A stretch of DNA of 39,173 bases from 39-52-133 sp036523795 (GCA_036523795.1 DATDDN010000098.1:1-39173); one strand, 5' to 3'; positions 7,882 to 17,003 are shown, counted from the stretch's first letter. Numbers and translations: made by a program. Notes: generated by a model from the letters alone, not told the origin.

Positions 7882-9537
7882 TCAGGACGCGCGCGACTGT
7901 CGGGTGCGTGCCAGATAGTGGTTGATCAGCGCGTTGGTCGAGCCATCGTGGTCATGGATGGGCCGTGCGCTGTGCAGCTCGGGAATCAGGCGGTTGGCCA
8001 GCTGCTTGCCGTATTCCACCCCCCACTGGTCGAAGGCGTTGATGTTCCACACCACGCTCTGCACATACACCTTGTGCTCGTACAGGGCGATCAGCATGCC
8101 CAGGGTGTAGGGGTCGAGCTTGTCGAACAGCAGGGTGTTGCTGGGGCGATTGCCGGAGAACACCTTGTACGGCAGCAGCTCGGCGATCGCCGCTTCATCC
8201 AGCCCCTGCGCCACCAGTTCGGCGCGTGCTTCATCGGCGGTCTTGCCCAGCATCAGGGCCTCGGTCTGGGCAAAGCAGTTGGCCAGCAGCATGGCGTGGT
8301 GCTCGCCAAACGGCACATGGCTCATGATGGGGGCGAGGAAGTCCGCCGTCACGGCACGTGTGCCCTGATGGATCAGCTGGTAGAAGGAGTGCTGGCCGTT
8401 GGTGCCGGCTTCGCCCCAGATCACGCGGTTGGTGGCGTAATCGACCGGCTGCAGGTCGCGGTCCACGTTCTTGCCGTTGCTTTCCATGGTCAGCTGCTGC
8501 AGATAGGCCGGGAAGCGGCGCAGGCAGTGGTCGTAGGGCAGGATGGCGTGCGAGCAGGCGTCGAAGAAATTGGTGTACCAGATGTCGATCAGCGCCATCA
8601 TCACCGGCATGTTGTGCTCGAACGGCGCATCGCGGAAATGCCTGTCCATGGCGTGGCCGCCGGCCAGCATCTGCTCGAAGGCGTCCATGCCGATATGCAG
8701 GGCGATGGGCAGGCCGATGGCGGACCAGATCGAGTAGCGTCCACCCACCCAGTCCCAGAACTCGAACACACGATCGTCCGGAATACCGAACTGGGCGGTG
8801 GCGGGCAGGTTGGTGGAGAGCGCGACAAAGTGCTTGCCCACCGCTTCTTCTCCCAGTCGCTGCACCAGCCAGGCGCGCGCAGCATGGGCATTGGTGATGG
8901 TTTCCTGGGTGGTGAAGGTTTTGGAGCTGACGAGGAACAGCGTGGTCTCGGCATCCAGGATGTCCAGCTTCTCGGTGATGTCGACGGCATCGATGTTGGA
9001 CACGAAATGCGCGTTCAGTTTGGGGCTGCCATAGGGGTGCAGCGCTTCGCACGCCATGTAGGGGCCGAGCGAGGAGCCGCCCACGCCGATGTTGACGATG
9101 TCGGTGAATGCCTTGTCGGTGTGGCCGCGCACCTTGCCGTTGCGCACGCCTTCCGTATAGCGCCGCATCTGCTCGCGCACCCGCAGCACGTCGGGCATCA
9201 CGTCCCTCGCGTCCAGCCACACGCTGCTGCCGGCCGGGGCGCGCAGGGCGGTGTGCAGCACGGCGCGGTGTTCGGTCTGGTTGATCTTCTCGCCGCTGAA
9301 CATGCGCTCTATCCAGTGCGAAAGCTGCGACTGGTGGGCAAGGTCGGTCAACAGGGTGCGGGTTTGCTCGTCGAGGATGTTCTTGGAGTAATCCAGCAGC
9401 AGGCTTTCAACCTGGATGGAGAATTTCTCGAAACGTTTGGGGTCGGCAGCGAACATGCTGCGCATGCTGTGCTTGCTGATCACAGGCTTGTGCTTCTTGA
9501 GGGCCATCCAGGCCGGTGAGCGGGTCAGTTGGGACAT
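7882..9537 (-). CDS. pgi: Glucose-6-phosphate isomerase
   Basis: 551 residues, matching the E. coli-type Pgi (549). It interconverts glucose-6-phosphate and fructose-6-phosphate in the cytoplasm, here linking glycogen-derived hexose phosphate to central metabolism. The first PROSITE-type signature appears as DWVGGRYSIWSAIGLPIAL. The sugar-phosphate-binding region is NIGVGGSSLGPYMA with SSKTFTTQET, the catalytic-glutamate region is MESNGKNVDRD, and the GQHSFYQLIHQGT block near residue 385 is also characteristic. The start is the ATG at 9535-9537; a clear Shine-Dalgarno is not evident. It lies 71 bases downstream of the DUF2934 gene, so it may be the last gene of the glgB-DUF2934-pgi unit. Confidence 0.97.
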   Translation of the reverse strand: MSQLTRSPAWMALKKHKPVISKHSMRSMFAADPKRFEKFSIQVESLLLDYSKNILDEQTRTLLTDLAHQSQLSHWIERMFSGEKINQTEHRAVLHTALRAPAGSSVWLDARDVMPDVLRVREQMRRYTEGVRNGKVRGHTDKAFTDIVNIGVGGSSLGPYMACEALHPYGSPKLNAHFVSNIDAVDITEKLDILDAETTLFLVSSKTFTTQETITNAHAARAWLVQRLGEEAVGKHFVALSTNLPATAQFGIPDDRVFEFWDWVGGRYSIWSAIGLPIALHIGMDAFEQMLAGGHAMDRHFRDAPFEHNMPVMMALIDIWYTNFFDACSHAILPYDHCLRRFPAYLQQLTMESNGKNVDRDLQPVDYATNRVIWGEAGTNGQHSFYQLIHQGTRAVTADFLAPIMSHVPFGEHHAMLLANCFAQTEALMLGKTADEARAELVAQGLDEAAIAELLPYKVFSGNRPSNTLLFDKLDPYTLGMLIALYEHKVYVQSVVWNINAFDQWGVEYGKQLANRLIPELHSARPIHDHDGSTNALINHYLARTRQSRAS

Positions 9538-9608
9538 GAGGATTGCGTGTTCTGGTTATATTTTTGCCTCGCGCTGAGCTATCCGCGCACGCTTGAACGA
9601 CGAGTCAT

Positions 9609-9971
9609 TCAGGCCGCGGATTTTAACATGCTATCTATTTCTTTTTCAGCGGCGATCCAGTCATCCAGGGCGCGGCCGCTGCTGAAACCGTGGCGCTCGG
9701 CCAGGAAATAGGCGGCGCGTTCAACCATCAGGTAGCGCTCTTCCGCGGTGATGCCTTTCTTGGCGGAGACCTTCCTGGGCGCGCGCGGCTTGCCGGTTTC
9801 CTTTGCCTCCGGCGTCAGCTTGCCCTGTCCGGGTTTGGCTGTCTTGATGGTGGCAGTGCCTGCGCGTGTTTTTGGAGGGGCTTTTGGCTTAGTGGCCGGG
9901 GTTTTGGCGGTGGCAGAAGCGGTCTTCTTCTTGCCGGCCGGTTTGCTGGAGGCGGGACGATTGGTAGCCAT
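9609..9971 (-). CDS. DUF2934 protein with a basic Lys/Ala/Pro-rich N-terminal tail
   Basis: 120 residues. About residues 1-72 are low-complexity and strongly basic (KPAGKKKTASATAK, then TKPKAPPKTRAG), resembling histone H1 or PhaF-type tails. About residues 74-115 match DUF2934: ITAEERYLMVERAAYFLAERHG, then RALDDWIAAEKEI. The domain has no established activity. A strong Shine-Dalgarno (gaggag) lies just before the ATG. The gene starts 29 bases after glgB ends and precedes pgi, so it is most likely translated from the glycogen transcript. Its position suggests a role connected with glycogen, but that is inference. The tail could bind nucleic acid or another polyanion. Confidence 0.75.
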   Translation of the reverse strand: MATNRPASSKPAGKKKTASATAKTPATKPKAPPKTRAGTATIKTAKPGQGKLTPEAKETGKPRAPRKVSAKKGITAEERYLMVERAAYFLAERHGFSSGRALDDWIAAEKEIDSMLKSAA

Positions 9972-10000
9972 TTCAACTCCTCTTGCTGAAGCAGAAAAAA

Positions 10001-12181
10001 TCAGGCCGGCATCAGGATCACGCAGGCCAGCGGAGGCAAATCAATTTCCACAGAGCAGGGCTGCCCCATCCAGGGAGTATGCTCTGCGTATATTTCGCCG
10101 TGATTACCAAGGTTGCTGCCCCCATAATACTGCGAATCGCTGTTGCATACCTCCCGGTAGCGGCAGTCGTAGGGGACGCCGATGCGGTAGCGGTGGCGGG
10201 GTACCGGCGTGAAGTTGTGCGCCACCACTGCCACCTCGCCGTGATGGCCGCGGCGCAGGAAGGACAGCACGGTATTGGCGGCATCGTGGCAATCCAGCCA
10301 GCTGAAGCCGTATTGCTCGAAATCCAGCGCGTGCAGCGCGGGCAGGTCGCGGTACATGCGGTTGAGGTCGCGCAGCAGGCGCTGGATGCCGCGGTGCTGC
10401 TCCACGCCCAGTTGCCACCATTCCAGCTCCCAGCCGGAATACCACTCGCGTCCCTGGGCAAAATCGTTGCCCATGAAGTTGAGTTTCTTTCCCGGGCTGG
10501 TCATCTGGTAGGCCAGCAGCAGGCGCAGGTTGGCGAATTTCTGCCAGGTGTCGCCGGGCATCTTGTCCAGCAGCGATCCTTTGCCGTGCACCACCTCATC
10601 GTGCGAGAAGGGCAGCACGAAGTTCTCGGTATAGGCATACAGCTGGCTGAAGGTGAGCTGGTTGAGGTGAAAGCGCCGATGGATCGGATCGATGCGCATG
10701 AAGCTCAGCGTGTCGTTCATCCAGCCCATGTTCCACTTCATCGAAAAGCCCAGGCCGCCCAGGTAGACCGGGCGCGATACCGCCGGCCATGAGGTGGACT
10801 CTTCGGCCAGCGTGAGCGCGCCAGGAAAGCGCTCGTGCACCATGATGTTCAGCTGGCGCAGGAAGTCGATGGCCTCCAGGTTCTCGCGCCCGCCGTACTT
10901 GTTCGGCAGCCATTCGCCTTCTTTGCGCGAGTAGTCCAGGTAAAGCATGGAAGCCACGGCATCCACGCGCAGGCCGTCGAAATGGAATTGCTCCAGCCAG
11001 TAGTGCGCGCTCGACAGGAGGAAGCTCTTCACCTCGTTGCGGCCATAGTTGAAGATGTGCGTGCCCCAGTCATGGTGGTAGCCCAGGCGCGGATCTTCGT
11101 GCTCGTACAGCGCGGTGCCGTCGAAGCGTGCCAGCGCAAAGCTGTCCTGCGGGAAATGTGCGGGCACCCAGTCCAGCAGCACGCCGATGCCGGCCTGGTG
11201 GCAACTGTCGATGAAATGGCAGAGGTCGTCCGCGCTGCCGAAACGGCTGCTGGCGGCGAAGTAGCCCGTGGTCTGGTAGCCCCACGATTCATCCAGCGGA
11301 TGCTCGGACACCGGCATCAGCTCGACATGGGTGTAGGCCATGTCCCTGAGGTAGGGGATGAGGTGATCGGCCAGTTCGCGGTAGGTGTAGAAGCGGCCAT
11401 CGGGATGGCGCTTCCACGAACCGGCATGGATTTCATAGACATTGAGCGGCGCGTGCAGCCAGTCCCAGTTGCGGCGCTGCTCCATCCAACCCCCATCCTG
11501 CCAGGCGTGTGCAGGCTCCAGCCCGGCGCGGGCGGCGGTGCCAGGGCGCAGTTCAAAGGCTTGCGCATAGGGATCGGTCTTGACCAGCAGCGCACTGGAG
11601 TGGTTGCGTATCTCGAATTTGTACAGGCTGCCCGCCGGCAGGTCGGGGACAAACAGCTCCCATACGCCGCTGGAGCCGTGCGCCGCCATCGGGTTCACAC
11701 GGCCGTCCCAGCGGTTGAAGTCTCCCACCACGCTGACGCGCTCGGCATTCGGCGCCCATACCGCAAAGCGGATGCCAGCCACGCCATCGATGGTCATGCG
11801 GTGCGAGCCGAGCATGCGGTAGCCCTGCTGCTGCCTGCCCTCGTTGAACAGATGCAGGTCAAAGCTGGAGAGGCGCGGGTGGAAGGCGTAACAGTCGTGC
11901 GACAGGCGTTCCGCATCGTCCTCGATGATGCGCAGCCGGCAGGGGTGGCCGGGTGCGGTGTCGCCGTGCAGCTCGAACAGGCCGTGCTCGTGCGTGCGTC
12001 TGAACGGCCGATTGCCGAGCGGGCTGTCCAGCCACACTTCGCGCGCATAGGGCTGAAATATGCGGGTCACATATTGCGTTTCTTCAAGATGCGTACCCAG
12101 ATAGCTGAACGGGTCGTGTAGCCGCCCCTGCAGTAAAGCATGGGCGCGAGAGTCCTGCTTGCTTGAGGGGGGATTTTTCAT
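10001..12181 (-). CDS. glgB: 1,4-alpha-glucan branching enzyme (GH13)
   Basis: 726 residues, against 728 for E. coli GlgB. It cuts alpha-1,4 glucan chains and re-attaches them through alpha-1,6 bonds to make branched glycogen. The N-terminal N1/CBM48 modules contain LLQGRLHDPFSYLGTH and WAPNAERVSVVGDFNRWDG. The GH13 barrel has the nucleophile aspartate in FDGLRVDAVASMLYLDYSR (about residue 400), the acid/base glutamate in TLAEESTSWPAV (about 455) and the transition-state aspartate in LPFSHDEVVHGKG (about 520). All three catalytic residues are present. The ATG at 12179-12181 has no recognisable Shine-Dalgarno and sits only 11 bases from a TATAAT, so translation may be nearly leaderless. It is divergent from glgC. 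Confidence 0.97.
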   Translation of the reverse strand: MKNPPSSKQDSRAHALLQGRLHDPFSYLGTHLEETQYVTRIFQPYAREVWLDSPLGNRPFRRTHEHGLFELHGDTAPGHPCRLRIIEDDAERLSHDCYAFHPRLSSFDLHLFNEGRQQQGYRMLGSHRMTIDGVAGIRFAVWAPNAERVSVVGDFNRWDGRVNPMAAHGSSGVWELFVPDLPAGSLYKFEIRNHSSALLVKTDPYAQAFELRPGTAARAGLEPAHAWQDGGWMEQRRNWDWLHAPLNVYEIHAGSWKRHPDGRFYTYRELADHLIPYLRDMAYTHVELMPVSEHPLDESWGYQTTGYFAASSRFGSADDLCHFIDSCHQAGIGVLLDWVPAHFPQDSFALARFDGTALYEHEDPRLGYHHDWGTHIFNYGRNEVKSFLLSSAHYWLEQFHFDGLRVDAVASMLYLDYSRKEGEWLPNKYGGRENLEAIDFLRQLNIMVHERFPGALTLAEESTSWPAVSRPVYLGGLGFSMKWNMGWMNDTLSFMRIDPIHRRFHLNQLTFSQLYAYTENFVLPFSHDEVVHGKGSLLDKMPGDTWQKFANLRLLLAYQMTSPGKKLNFMGNDFAQGREWYSGWELEWWQLGVEQHRGIQRLLRDLNRMYRDLPALHALDFEQYGFSWLDCHDAANTVLSFLRRGHHGEVAVVAHNFTPVPRHRYRIGVPYDCRYREVCNSDSQYYGGSNLGNHGEIYAEHTPWMGQPCSVEIDLPPLACVILMPA

Positions 12182-12185
12182 GTTC

Positions 12186-12203
12186 GTGCTTGATTATAAG
12201 CAC
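12186..12203. promoter_or_regulatory. glgB -10 element embedded in a perfect inverted repeat (possible operator)
   Basis: On the minus strand TATAAT occupies 12198-12193, just upstream of glgB. It sits exactly at the centre of an inverted repeat GTGCTT-gattat-AAGCAC (12186-12203). A regulator bound here would block RNA polymerase. The promoter hexamer is seen directly; the operator role is inference. A TACAAT at 12223-12228 on the plus strand is a weaker candidate -10 for glgC. Confidence 0.4.
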
Positions 12204-12288
12204 AAGCGGGCACATGCAGGGTTACAATCTGCTAAAGTGATTTTTGCAGCCGGCCGCGATGGCGGGCAAATCCGGATTGAGGAGGCAT

Positions 12289-13581
12289 ATGTCCACGCAG
12301 CATAAAGCCCGCTTTGTCAGCGCCTTGACCCGTAACACCTACGCCATGGTCCTGGCCGGCGGGCGCGGCAGTCGCCTGCACCAGCTCACCGACTGGCGCG
12401 CCAAACCAGCCGTGCCGATTGCGGGAAAATTCCGCATCATCGATTTCGTCCTCTCCAACTGCGTGAATTCCGGCATCCGCCGCGTTGGCGTGGCCACTCA
12501 GTACAAATCGCACAGCCTGATTCAGCATATCCAGCGCGGCTGGAGTTTCCTCAACGGCCAGTTCGGCGAATTTGTCGACGTGCTGCCGGCGCAGCAGCGG
12601 GTGGAGGAGATGTGGTACCAGGGCACAGCCGACGCGGTTTTCCAGAACCTCGACATCCTGCGCAGCACCAATCCCGAATACGTGCTGGTTCTCGCAGGCG
12701 ACCACGTCTACAAGATGGACTACGGCAAGCTGCTTGCCTATCACGTGGAAAAGCAGGCAGACATGACGGTGTCCTGCATCGAGGTACCGATCGAGGATGC
12801 GCGGTCATTCGGCGTGATGGGCGTGGATGACAGCGGCCGGGTGGTCGATTTCACCGAGAAACCCTCCCATCCGCGCGCCATTCCCGGCAAGCCGGGCAGG
12901 GCGCTGGTCAGCATGGGCATCTATGTGTTCAACACGGATTTCCTCTATGAACAGCTGCTGCGCGATGCGGACGATCCGCACTCGTCGCACGATTTCGGCA
13001 AGGACATCATCCCGCACATGCTGGCGGCGCATTACCGCATGTATGCGCAGAGCTTTGACCAGAGCTGCGTGGCGTGCATGGATGGCGAGTTTGTCGGCGT
13101 TCCCTACTGGCGCGACGTGGGGACGGTGGATGCCTATTGGGAGGCCAACATGGAGCTGACCAAGGTGGTGCCCGACCTCAACATGTACGACCAGGAGTGG
13201 CCGATCTGGACCTACCAGGAGCAGTTGCCGCCGGCCAAGTTCGTGTTCGACGACGATGATCGGCGCGGCATGGCGGTGGATTCGCTGGTATCGGGCGGCT
13301 GCATCATCAGCGGCTCGTCGGTGATCCGCTCACTGCTGTTCTCCAATGTGCGCGTGCACAGCTTCTCCAGCGTGGAAGACTCGGTGCTGCTGCCCAATGT
13401 GGAAGTGCGGCGCAATTGCATCGTGCGCCGTGCCGTGGTGGACAAGAACTGCATCATTCCCGAGGGACTGCAGATCGGCGTGAATCGGGAAGAGGATGAA
13501 AGGCGCTTCTACGTCACCGACCGTGGCATCGTGCTGGTCACCCCGGACATGCTGGGGCAGGAGATACACCGCGTGCGCTGA
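12289..13581 (+). CDS. glgC: Glucose-1-phosphate adenylyltransferase (ADP-glucose pyrophosphorylase)
   Basis: 430 residues from the ATG at 12289, close to E. coli GlgC (431). It makes ADP-glucose from ATP and glucose-1-phosphate, the rate-limiting step of bacterial glycogen synthesis. The N-terminal nucleotidyltransferase domain has the LAGGRGSRLHQLTDWRAKPA loop, then IIDFVLSNCVNSGI. VLAGDHVYKMDY carries the metal/substrate aspartate, and FTEKPSHP and the sugar-phosphate region EFVGVPYWRDVGT follow. A left-handed beta-helix domain closes the protein (GSSVIRSLLFSNVRVHSFS). GAGGAGG precedes the ATG at very short spacing. In-frame ATGs at 12244 and 12259 give non-family extensions. It is the first gene of a glgC-GH57-malQ operon. 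Confidence 0.97.
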   Translation: MSTQHKARFVSALTRNTYAMVLAGGRGSRLHQLTDWRAKPAVPIAGKFRIIDFVLSNCVNSGIRRVGVATQYKSHSLIQHIQRGWSFLNGQFGEFVDVLPAQQRVEEMWYQGTADAVFQNLDILRSTNPEYVLVLAGDHVYKMDYGKLLAYHVEKQADMTVSCIEVPIEDARSFGVMGVDDSGRVVDFTEKPSHPRAIPGKPGRALVSMGIYVFNTDFLYEQLLRDADDPHSSHDFGKDIIPHMLAAHYRMYAQSFDQSCVACMDGEFVGVPYWRDVGTVDAYWEANMELTKVVPDLNMYDQEWPIWTYQEQLPPAKFVFDDDDRRGMAVDSLVSGGCIISGSSVIRSLLFSNVRVHSFSSVEDSVLLPNVEVRRNCIVRRAVVDKNCIIPEGLQIGVNREEDERRFYVTDRGIVLVTPDMLGQEIHRVR

Positions 13582-13612
13582 CAGCTTGCACAGGCAGAAG
13601 GGAGTCTGAAGG

Positions 13613-15328
13613 ATGGCCCAGGCAGTCGATGTGGTTTTCCTCTGGCATATGCACCAGCCGGATTACCGCGCGGATGGCAGCGGCGAATTCCTGCTGCCAT
13701 GGGTTTACCTGCACGCCATCAAGGATTACTCCGACATGGCCTACCACCTGGAGCAGCATCCCGGCGTACGTGCGGTGGTCAATTTCGTGCCTGTGCTGCT
13801 CGATCAACTGGAAGACTACACGCAGCAATTTTCCAGCGGCAGCCTGCGCGATCCCCTGCTGCGCCTGCTGGCGCGCGAGAGCCTGGAAGGGCTGCAGGCG
13901 GAAGAGTGCGATCTGATCCTGGACAGCTGTTTCCGCAGCGACCACGCCAAGATGGTCGCCCCCTATCCCAGCTACAAGCGTCTGGCCGATCTGTATCAGA
14001 TGCTGGGTGGCGGCGCCACTACGACCCTGGGCTACCTGTCCGGGCAGTTCTATGCCGATCTGCTTACCTGGTATCACCTGGTATGGTGCGGCGAGAGCCT
14101 GCGCCGCGAGCATCAGCTGGTGATCGGCCTGATGAGCAAGGCAGAAAACTTCAGTTACGCCGACCGGCGCGCACTGTTCGACCTCATCGGCCGTGAGATC
14201 GCGCGCATCATTCCGCGCTATCGCGCACTGGCAGAACGCGGCCAGATCGAGATATCCACCACCCCGCACACGCATCCGCTGGCACCGCTGCTGCTGGATT
14301 TCCGCAGCGCGCGCGACAGCGTGCACGACAGCAGCCTGCCGCAATCGCAGGCCTACCCCGGCGGGCGTTCGCGCGTACAGGCGCAGCTGCAGTCCGCCAT
14401 GCGCAGCCACCAGGCGCGTTTCGGCAGCCAGCCCCAGGGCATCTGGCCGGCTGAAGGGGCCGTCTCCACAGCGCTGCTGGAGGTGCTGGCAGAGCAGGGC
14501 TGCAGCTGGACCGCCAGCGGGCAGGGCGTGCTGGCCAACAGCCTGAGCCACCTGGGCGTGCCGATCGAGCATCGTGTGCAGTATCTGTATCGGCCTTATC
14601 GCGTGGCATCGGCGCCCAGCGTGTGCTGTTTTTTCCGCGATGACAGGCTGTCCGACGCGATCGGCTTCGAATATGCCAGCTGGAACGGCAACGATGCCGC
14701 CCATCATTTCGTGTCGCAGCTGGAAAGCATTGCCCATCAGGCTCCAGAGAGTGATGTGCCCATCGTCAGCGTGATCCTCGATGGGGAGAACGCCTGGGAG
14801 TACTACCCCTATAACGGCTACCACTTCCTCAACGATCTCTACACCATGCTTGAGCAGCGCAAGTATCTGCGCACCACCACCTACCGAGACTACATGGCGG
14901 AATGCCACAAAGGCGGCAAGCACGGCCCGGTGTGCCGGGGCGAACTGTCGCAGCTGCTGGCCGGCAGCTGGGTGTATGGCACGTTTTCCACCTGGATAGG
15001 CTCGCCTGACAAGAACCTGGCGTGGGACCTGCTGTGCATGGCCAAGCAGAACTACGACATGGTGATGGCCAGCGGCCGCCTCACCGATGATGAGCGCAGG
15101 GCGGCGGAGAAGCAGCTGTCTGCCTGTGAAAGCTCCGACTGGTTCTGGTGGTTCGGCGACTACAACCCCGCACATGCCGTGGCCAGCTTCGATCGTCTGT
15201 ACCGGCGCAACCTGGCACATCTGTACCAGCTGTTGAAACTGCCGGCCCCGGCGGTGCTCGAGCAGCCTATCAGCCACGGCAGCGTCAGCCATGTGGAAGC
15301 GGGCGGCACCATGCGGCGCGGGTCATGA
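13613..15328 (+). CDS. Glycoside hydrolase family 57 protein (alpha-amylase/glucanotransferase type)
   Basis: 571 residues. The family-57 barrel starts with FLWHMHQPDYR (HQP at residues 14-16). TPHTHPLAPLLLDF lies in the middle. GIWPAEGAVSTALLEVLA carries the glutamate at the nucleophile position, and SVILDGENAWEYYPYNGY carries the aspartate at the acid/base position of conserved region 4. A helical C-terminal segment includes WFWWFGDYNPAHAV. GH57 enzymes act on alpha-glucans by a retaining mechanism, as amylase, amylopullulanase, glucanotransferase or branching enzyme. The exact specificity cannot be assigned here, although a second branching enzyme seems less needed beside GH13 GlgB. AAGGGAG precedes the ATG at good spacing, 31 bases after glgC. 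No signal peptide, so it acts on cytoplasmic glycogen or maltodextrin. Confidence 0.88.
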   Translation: MAQAVDVVFLWHMHQPDYRADGSGEFLLPWVYLHAIKDYSDMAYHLEQHPGVRAVVNFVPVLLDQLEDYTQQFSSGSLRDPLLRLLARESLEGLQAEECDLILDSCFRSDHAKMVAPYPSYKRLADLYQMLGGGATTTLGYLSGQFYADLLTWYHLVWCGESLRREHQLVIGLMSKAENFSYADRRALFDLIGREIARIIPRYRALAERGQIEISTTPHTHPLAPLLLDFRSARDSVHDSSLPQSQAYPGGRSRVQAQLQSAMRSHQARFGSQPQGIWPAEGAVSTALLEVLAEQGCSWTASGQGVLANSLSHLGVPIEHRVQYLYRPYRVASAPSVCCFFRDDRLSDAIGFEYASWNGNDAAHHFVSQLESIAHQAPESDVPIVSVILDGENAWEYYPYNGYHFLNDLYTMLEQRKYLRTTTYRDYMAECHKGGKHGPVCRGELSQLLAGSWVYGTFSTWIGSPDKNLAWDLLCMAKQNYDMVMASGRLTDDERRAAEKQLSACESSDWFWWFGDYNPAHAVASFDRLYRRNLAHLYQLLKLPAPAVLEQPISHGSVSHVEAGGTMRRGS

Positions 15329-15364
15329 GCGACAGTCGCATCATCATCAGCGAAAGGCGCAACC

Positions 15365-16873
15365 ATGCGGTTCCCGCGTAGCAGCGGCATCCTGCTGCAC
15401 CCCACTTCGCTGCCCGGGCGTCACGGCTCGGGCGATTTGGGCACAGCCGCCTTCCACTTCGTCGACTGGATGGCCACCGCCGGGCAGAAGCTGTGGCAAA
15501 TCCTGCCCCTGGGAGGCATTGGGCCGGGCAACTCGCCCTACATGAGTAGCTCCGCGTTTGCGGGCAACGTGCTGTTGATTGACCTCGATGAATTGCATGC
15601 CCACGGCTGGCTGCACGAAGATGAGCTGGTTCCGCATCCCGGCTTCAGCGCAGGGCGGGTGGATTACAGCCTGGTTTTCCCGTATCGAATGGAGCGCCTG
15701 CGCCTGGCGGCGCGGCGTTTTCTGGGTAACATGGGCGGCCATCAGGCCGAGTTCGAGGCGTTCTGTGCGGCCGAGCAGGCCTGGCTGGAAGACTACGCAC
15801 TGTTCAAGACCCTGGCCGAACACCATGGCTGGCAGGACTGGTGCCTGTGGCCCGCACCGTTGGCGCGGCGCGAGCCGGAAGCCCTGCGCCAGGCCGCACT
15901 GCAATACGCCGACGAAATCGGCTTCTGGTGCTTCTGCCAGTGGTGTTTCTTCCGTCAGTGGCGCAAATTGAAGGCACATGCCAATTCGCGCGGCATCCAG
16001 ATCATCGGCGACATGCCCATCTTCATCGCCTACCAGAGCGCGGAAGTGTGGGCGCGCCCCGAGCTGTTCCAGCTGGGGGCGGATCGGCGGCCCACCGTGG
16101 TGGCAGGCGTCCCGCCCGATTATTTCAGCGCCACCGGCCAGCGCTGGGGCAACCCGCTGTACCTGTGGTCGGTGCATGAGCAGGAAAACTTCGCCTGGTG
16201 GATCAAGCGCATGCAGAAGACCATGGAGCTGGTCGACATCGTACGCATCGACCATTTCCGCGGCTTTGCCGGCTACTGGGAAATTCCCGCCAGCGAACCC
16301 ACCGCCATCCAGGGGCGCTGGGTGCCGGGTCCCGGCGACAAGCTGTTCCACGCCATCTATGCCGCGCTGGGACGCCTGCCCATCATCGCCGAGGACCTCG
16401 GTGTGGTGACGCCGGACGTCGTAGCGCTGCTGGAGAAATTCTCCCTCCCCGGCATGCGCGTGTTGCAGTTTGCCTTTGGCGACGGCCCCAACAATCCCTA
16501 TTTGCCGCACAACTACATCAACAACACCGTGGTGTATGGCGGCACCCACGACAACGACACCACGCTCTCCTGGTTCGCCACCGCCACTCCTCGTGTACGC
16601 GCCTTTGCTTGCGCCTACCTCAACAGCGATGGCAGCGAGATCAACTGGGACCTGATTCGCGCGGCATCACGTTCGGTAGCCGACATCGTCATCCACCCCA
16701 TGCAGGACGTGCTCGACCTCGGCACCGGCCATCGCATGAACCTGCCTGGCACTTCATCCGGCTACTGGGAATGGCGTTTCAGCTGGGAACAGGTTGGGCC
16801 GCAGCACGGCGAGCGGCTGCATAGGATCACGGCGCTGTATGGGCGTTGTCCGGCGGAGCAGTTGAAGCTGTAA
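15365..16873 (+). CDS. malQ: 4-alpha-glucanotransferase (amylomaltase, GH77)
   Basis: 502 residues, the length of the compact bacterial amylomaltases. It transfers maltodextrin segments between chains and releases glucose, which fits the nearby glucokinase. Early signature: RSSGILLHPTSLPGRHGSGD, then WQILPLGGIGPGNSPY. The nucleophile aspartate lies in IVRIDHFRGFAGYWEIPA, the acid/base glutamate in PIIAEDLGVVTPDV, and the third carboxylate in YGGTHDNDTTLSW. The active-site loop HRMNLPGTSSGYWEWRF closes the barrel. All catalytic residues are intact. GAAAGG precedes the ATG, 36 bases after the GH57 stop, so the gene is in the same operon. Confidence 0.96.
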   Translation: MRFPRSSGILLHPTSLPGRHGSGDLGTAAFHFVDWMATAGQKLWQILPLGGIGPGNSPYMSSSAFAGNVLLIDLDELHAHGWLHEDELVPHPGFSAGRVDYSLVFPYRMERLRLAARRFLGNMGGHQAEFEAFCAAEQAWLEDYALFKTLAEHHGWQDWCLWPAPLARREPEALRQAALQYADEIGFWCFCQWCFFRQWRKLKAHANSRGIQIIGDMPIFIAYQSAEVWARPELFQLGADRRPTVVAGVPPDYFSATGQRWGNPLYLWSVHEQENFAWWIKRMQKTMELVDIVRIDHFRGFAGYWEIPASEPTAIQGRWVPGPGDKLFHAIYAALGRLPIIAEDLGVVTPDVVALLEKFSLPGMRVLQFAFGDGPNNPYLPHNYINNTVVYGGTHDNDTTLSWFATATPRVRAFACAYLNSDGSEINWDLIRAASRSVADIVIHPMQDVLDLGTGHRMNLPGTSSGYWEWRFSWEQVGPQHGERLHRITALYGRCPAEQLKL

Positions 16874-17003
16874 CTGGGTGTTGATCTGCGGCGTTGCGCG
16901 GTGCTCACTTCCTCGCCGATCCACTCGATAGGTGGTTGGGCAGGACCGGAAGGTCAGTCTTCACCGACACCAGAGATTCTCTCAGTGGTCGTGCTCCGTT
17001 GCG

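Noticed and set aside
7918..9519. Open frame of 533 codons on the plus strand opposite pgi
   Set aside because: Antisense to a complete Pgi with all signatures; composition typical of a reverse-frame shadow and no recognisable domain.
10835..12121. Open frame of 428 codons on the plus strand opposite glgB
   Set aside because: Antisense to a complete GlgB with all catalytic residues; no family features.
13538..15292. Open frame of 584 codons on the minus strand opposite the GH57 gene
   Set aside because: Shadow of the GH57 coding frame. The GH57 motifs are on the plus strand and the operon layout supports them.
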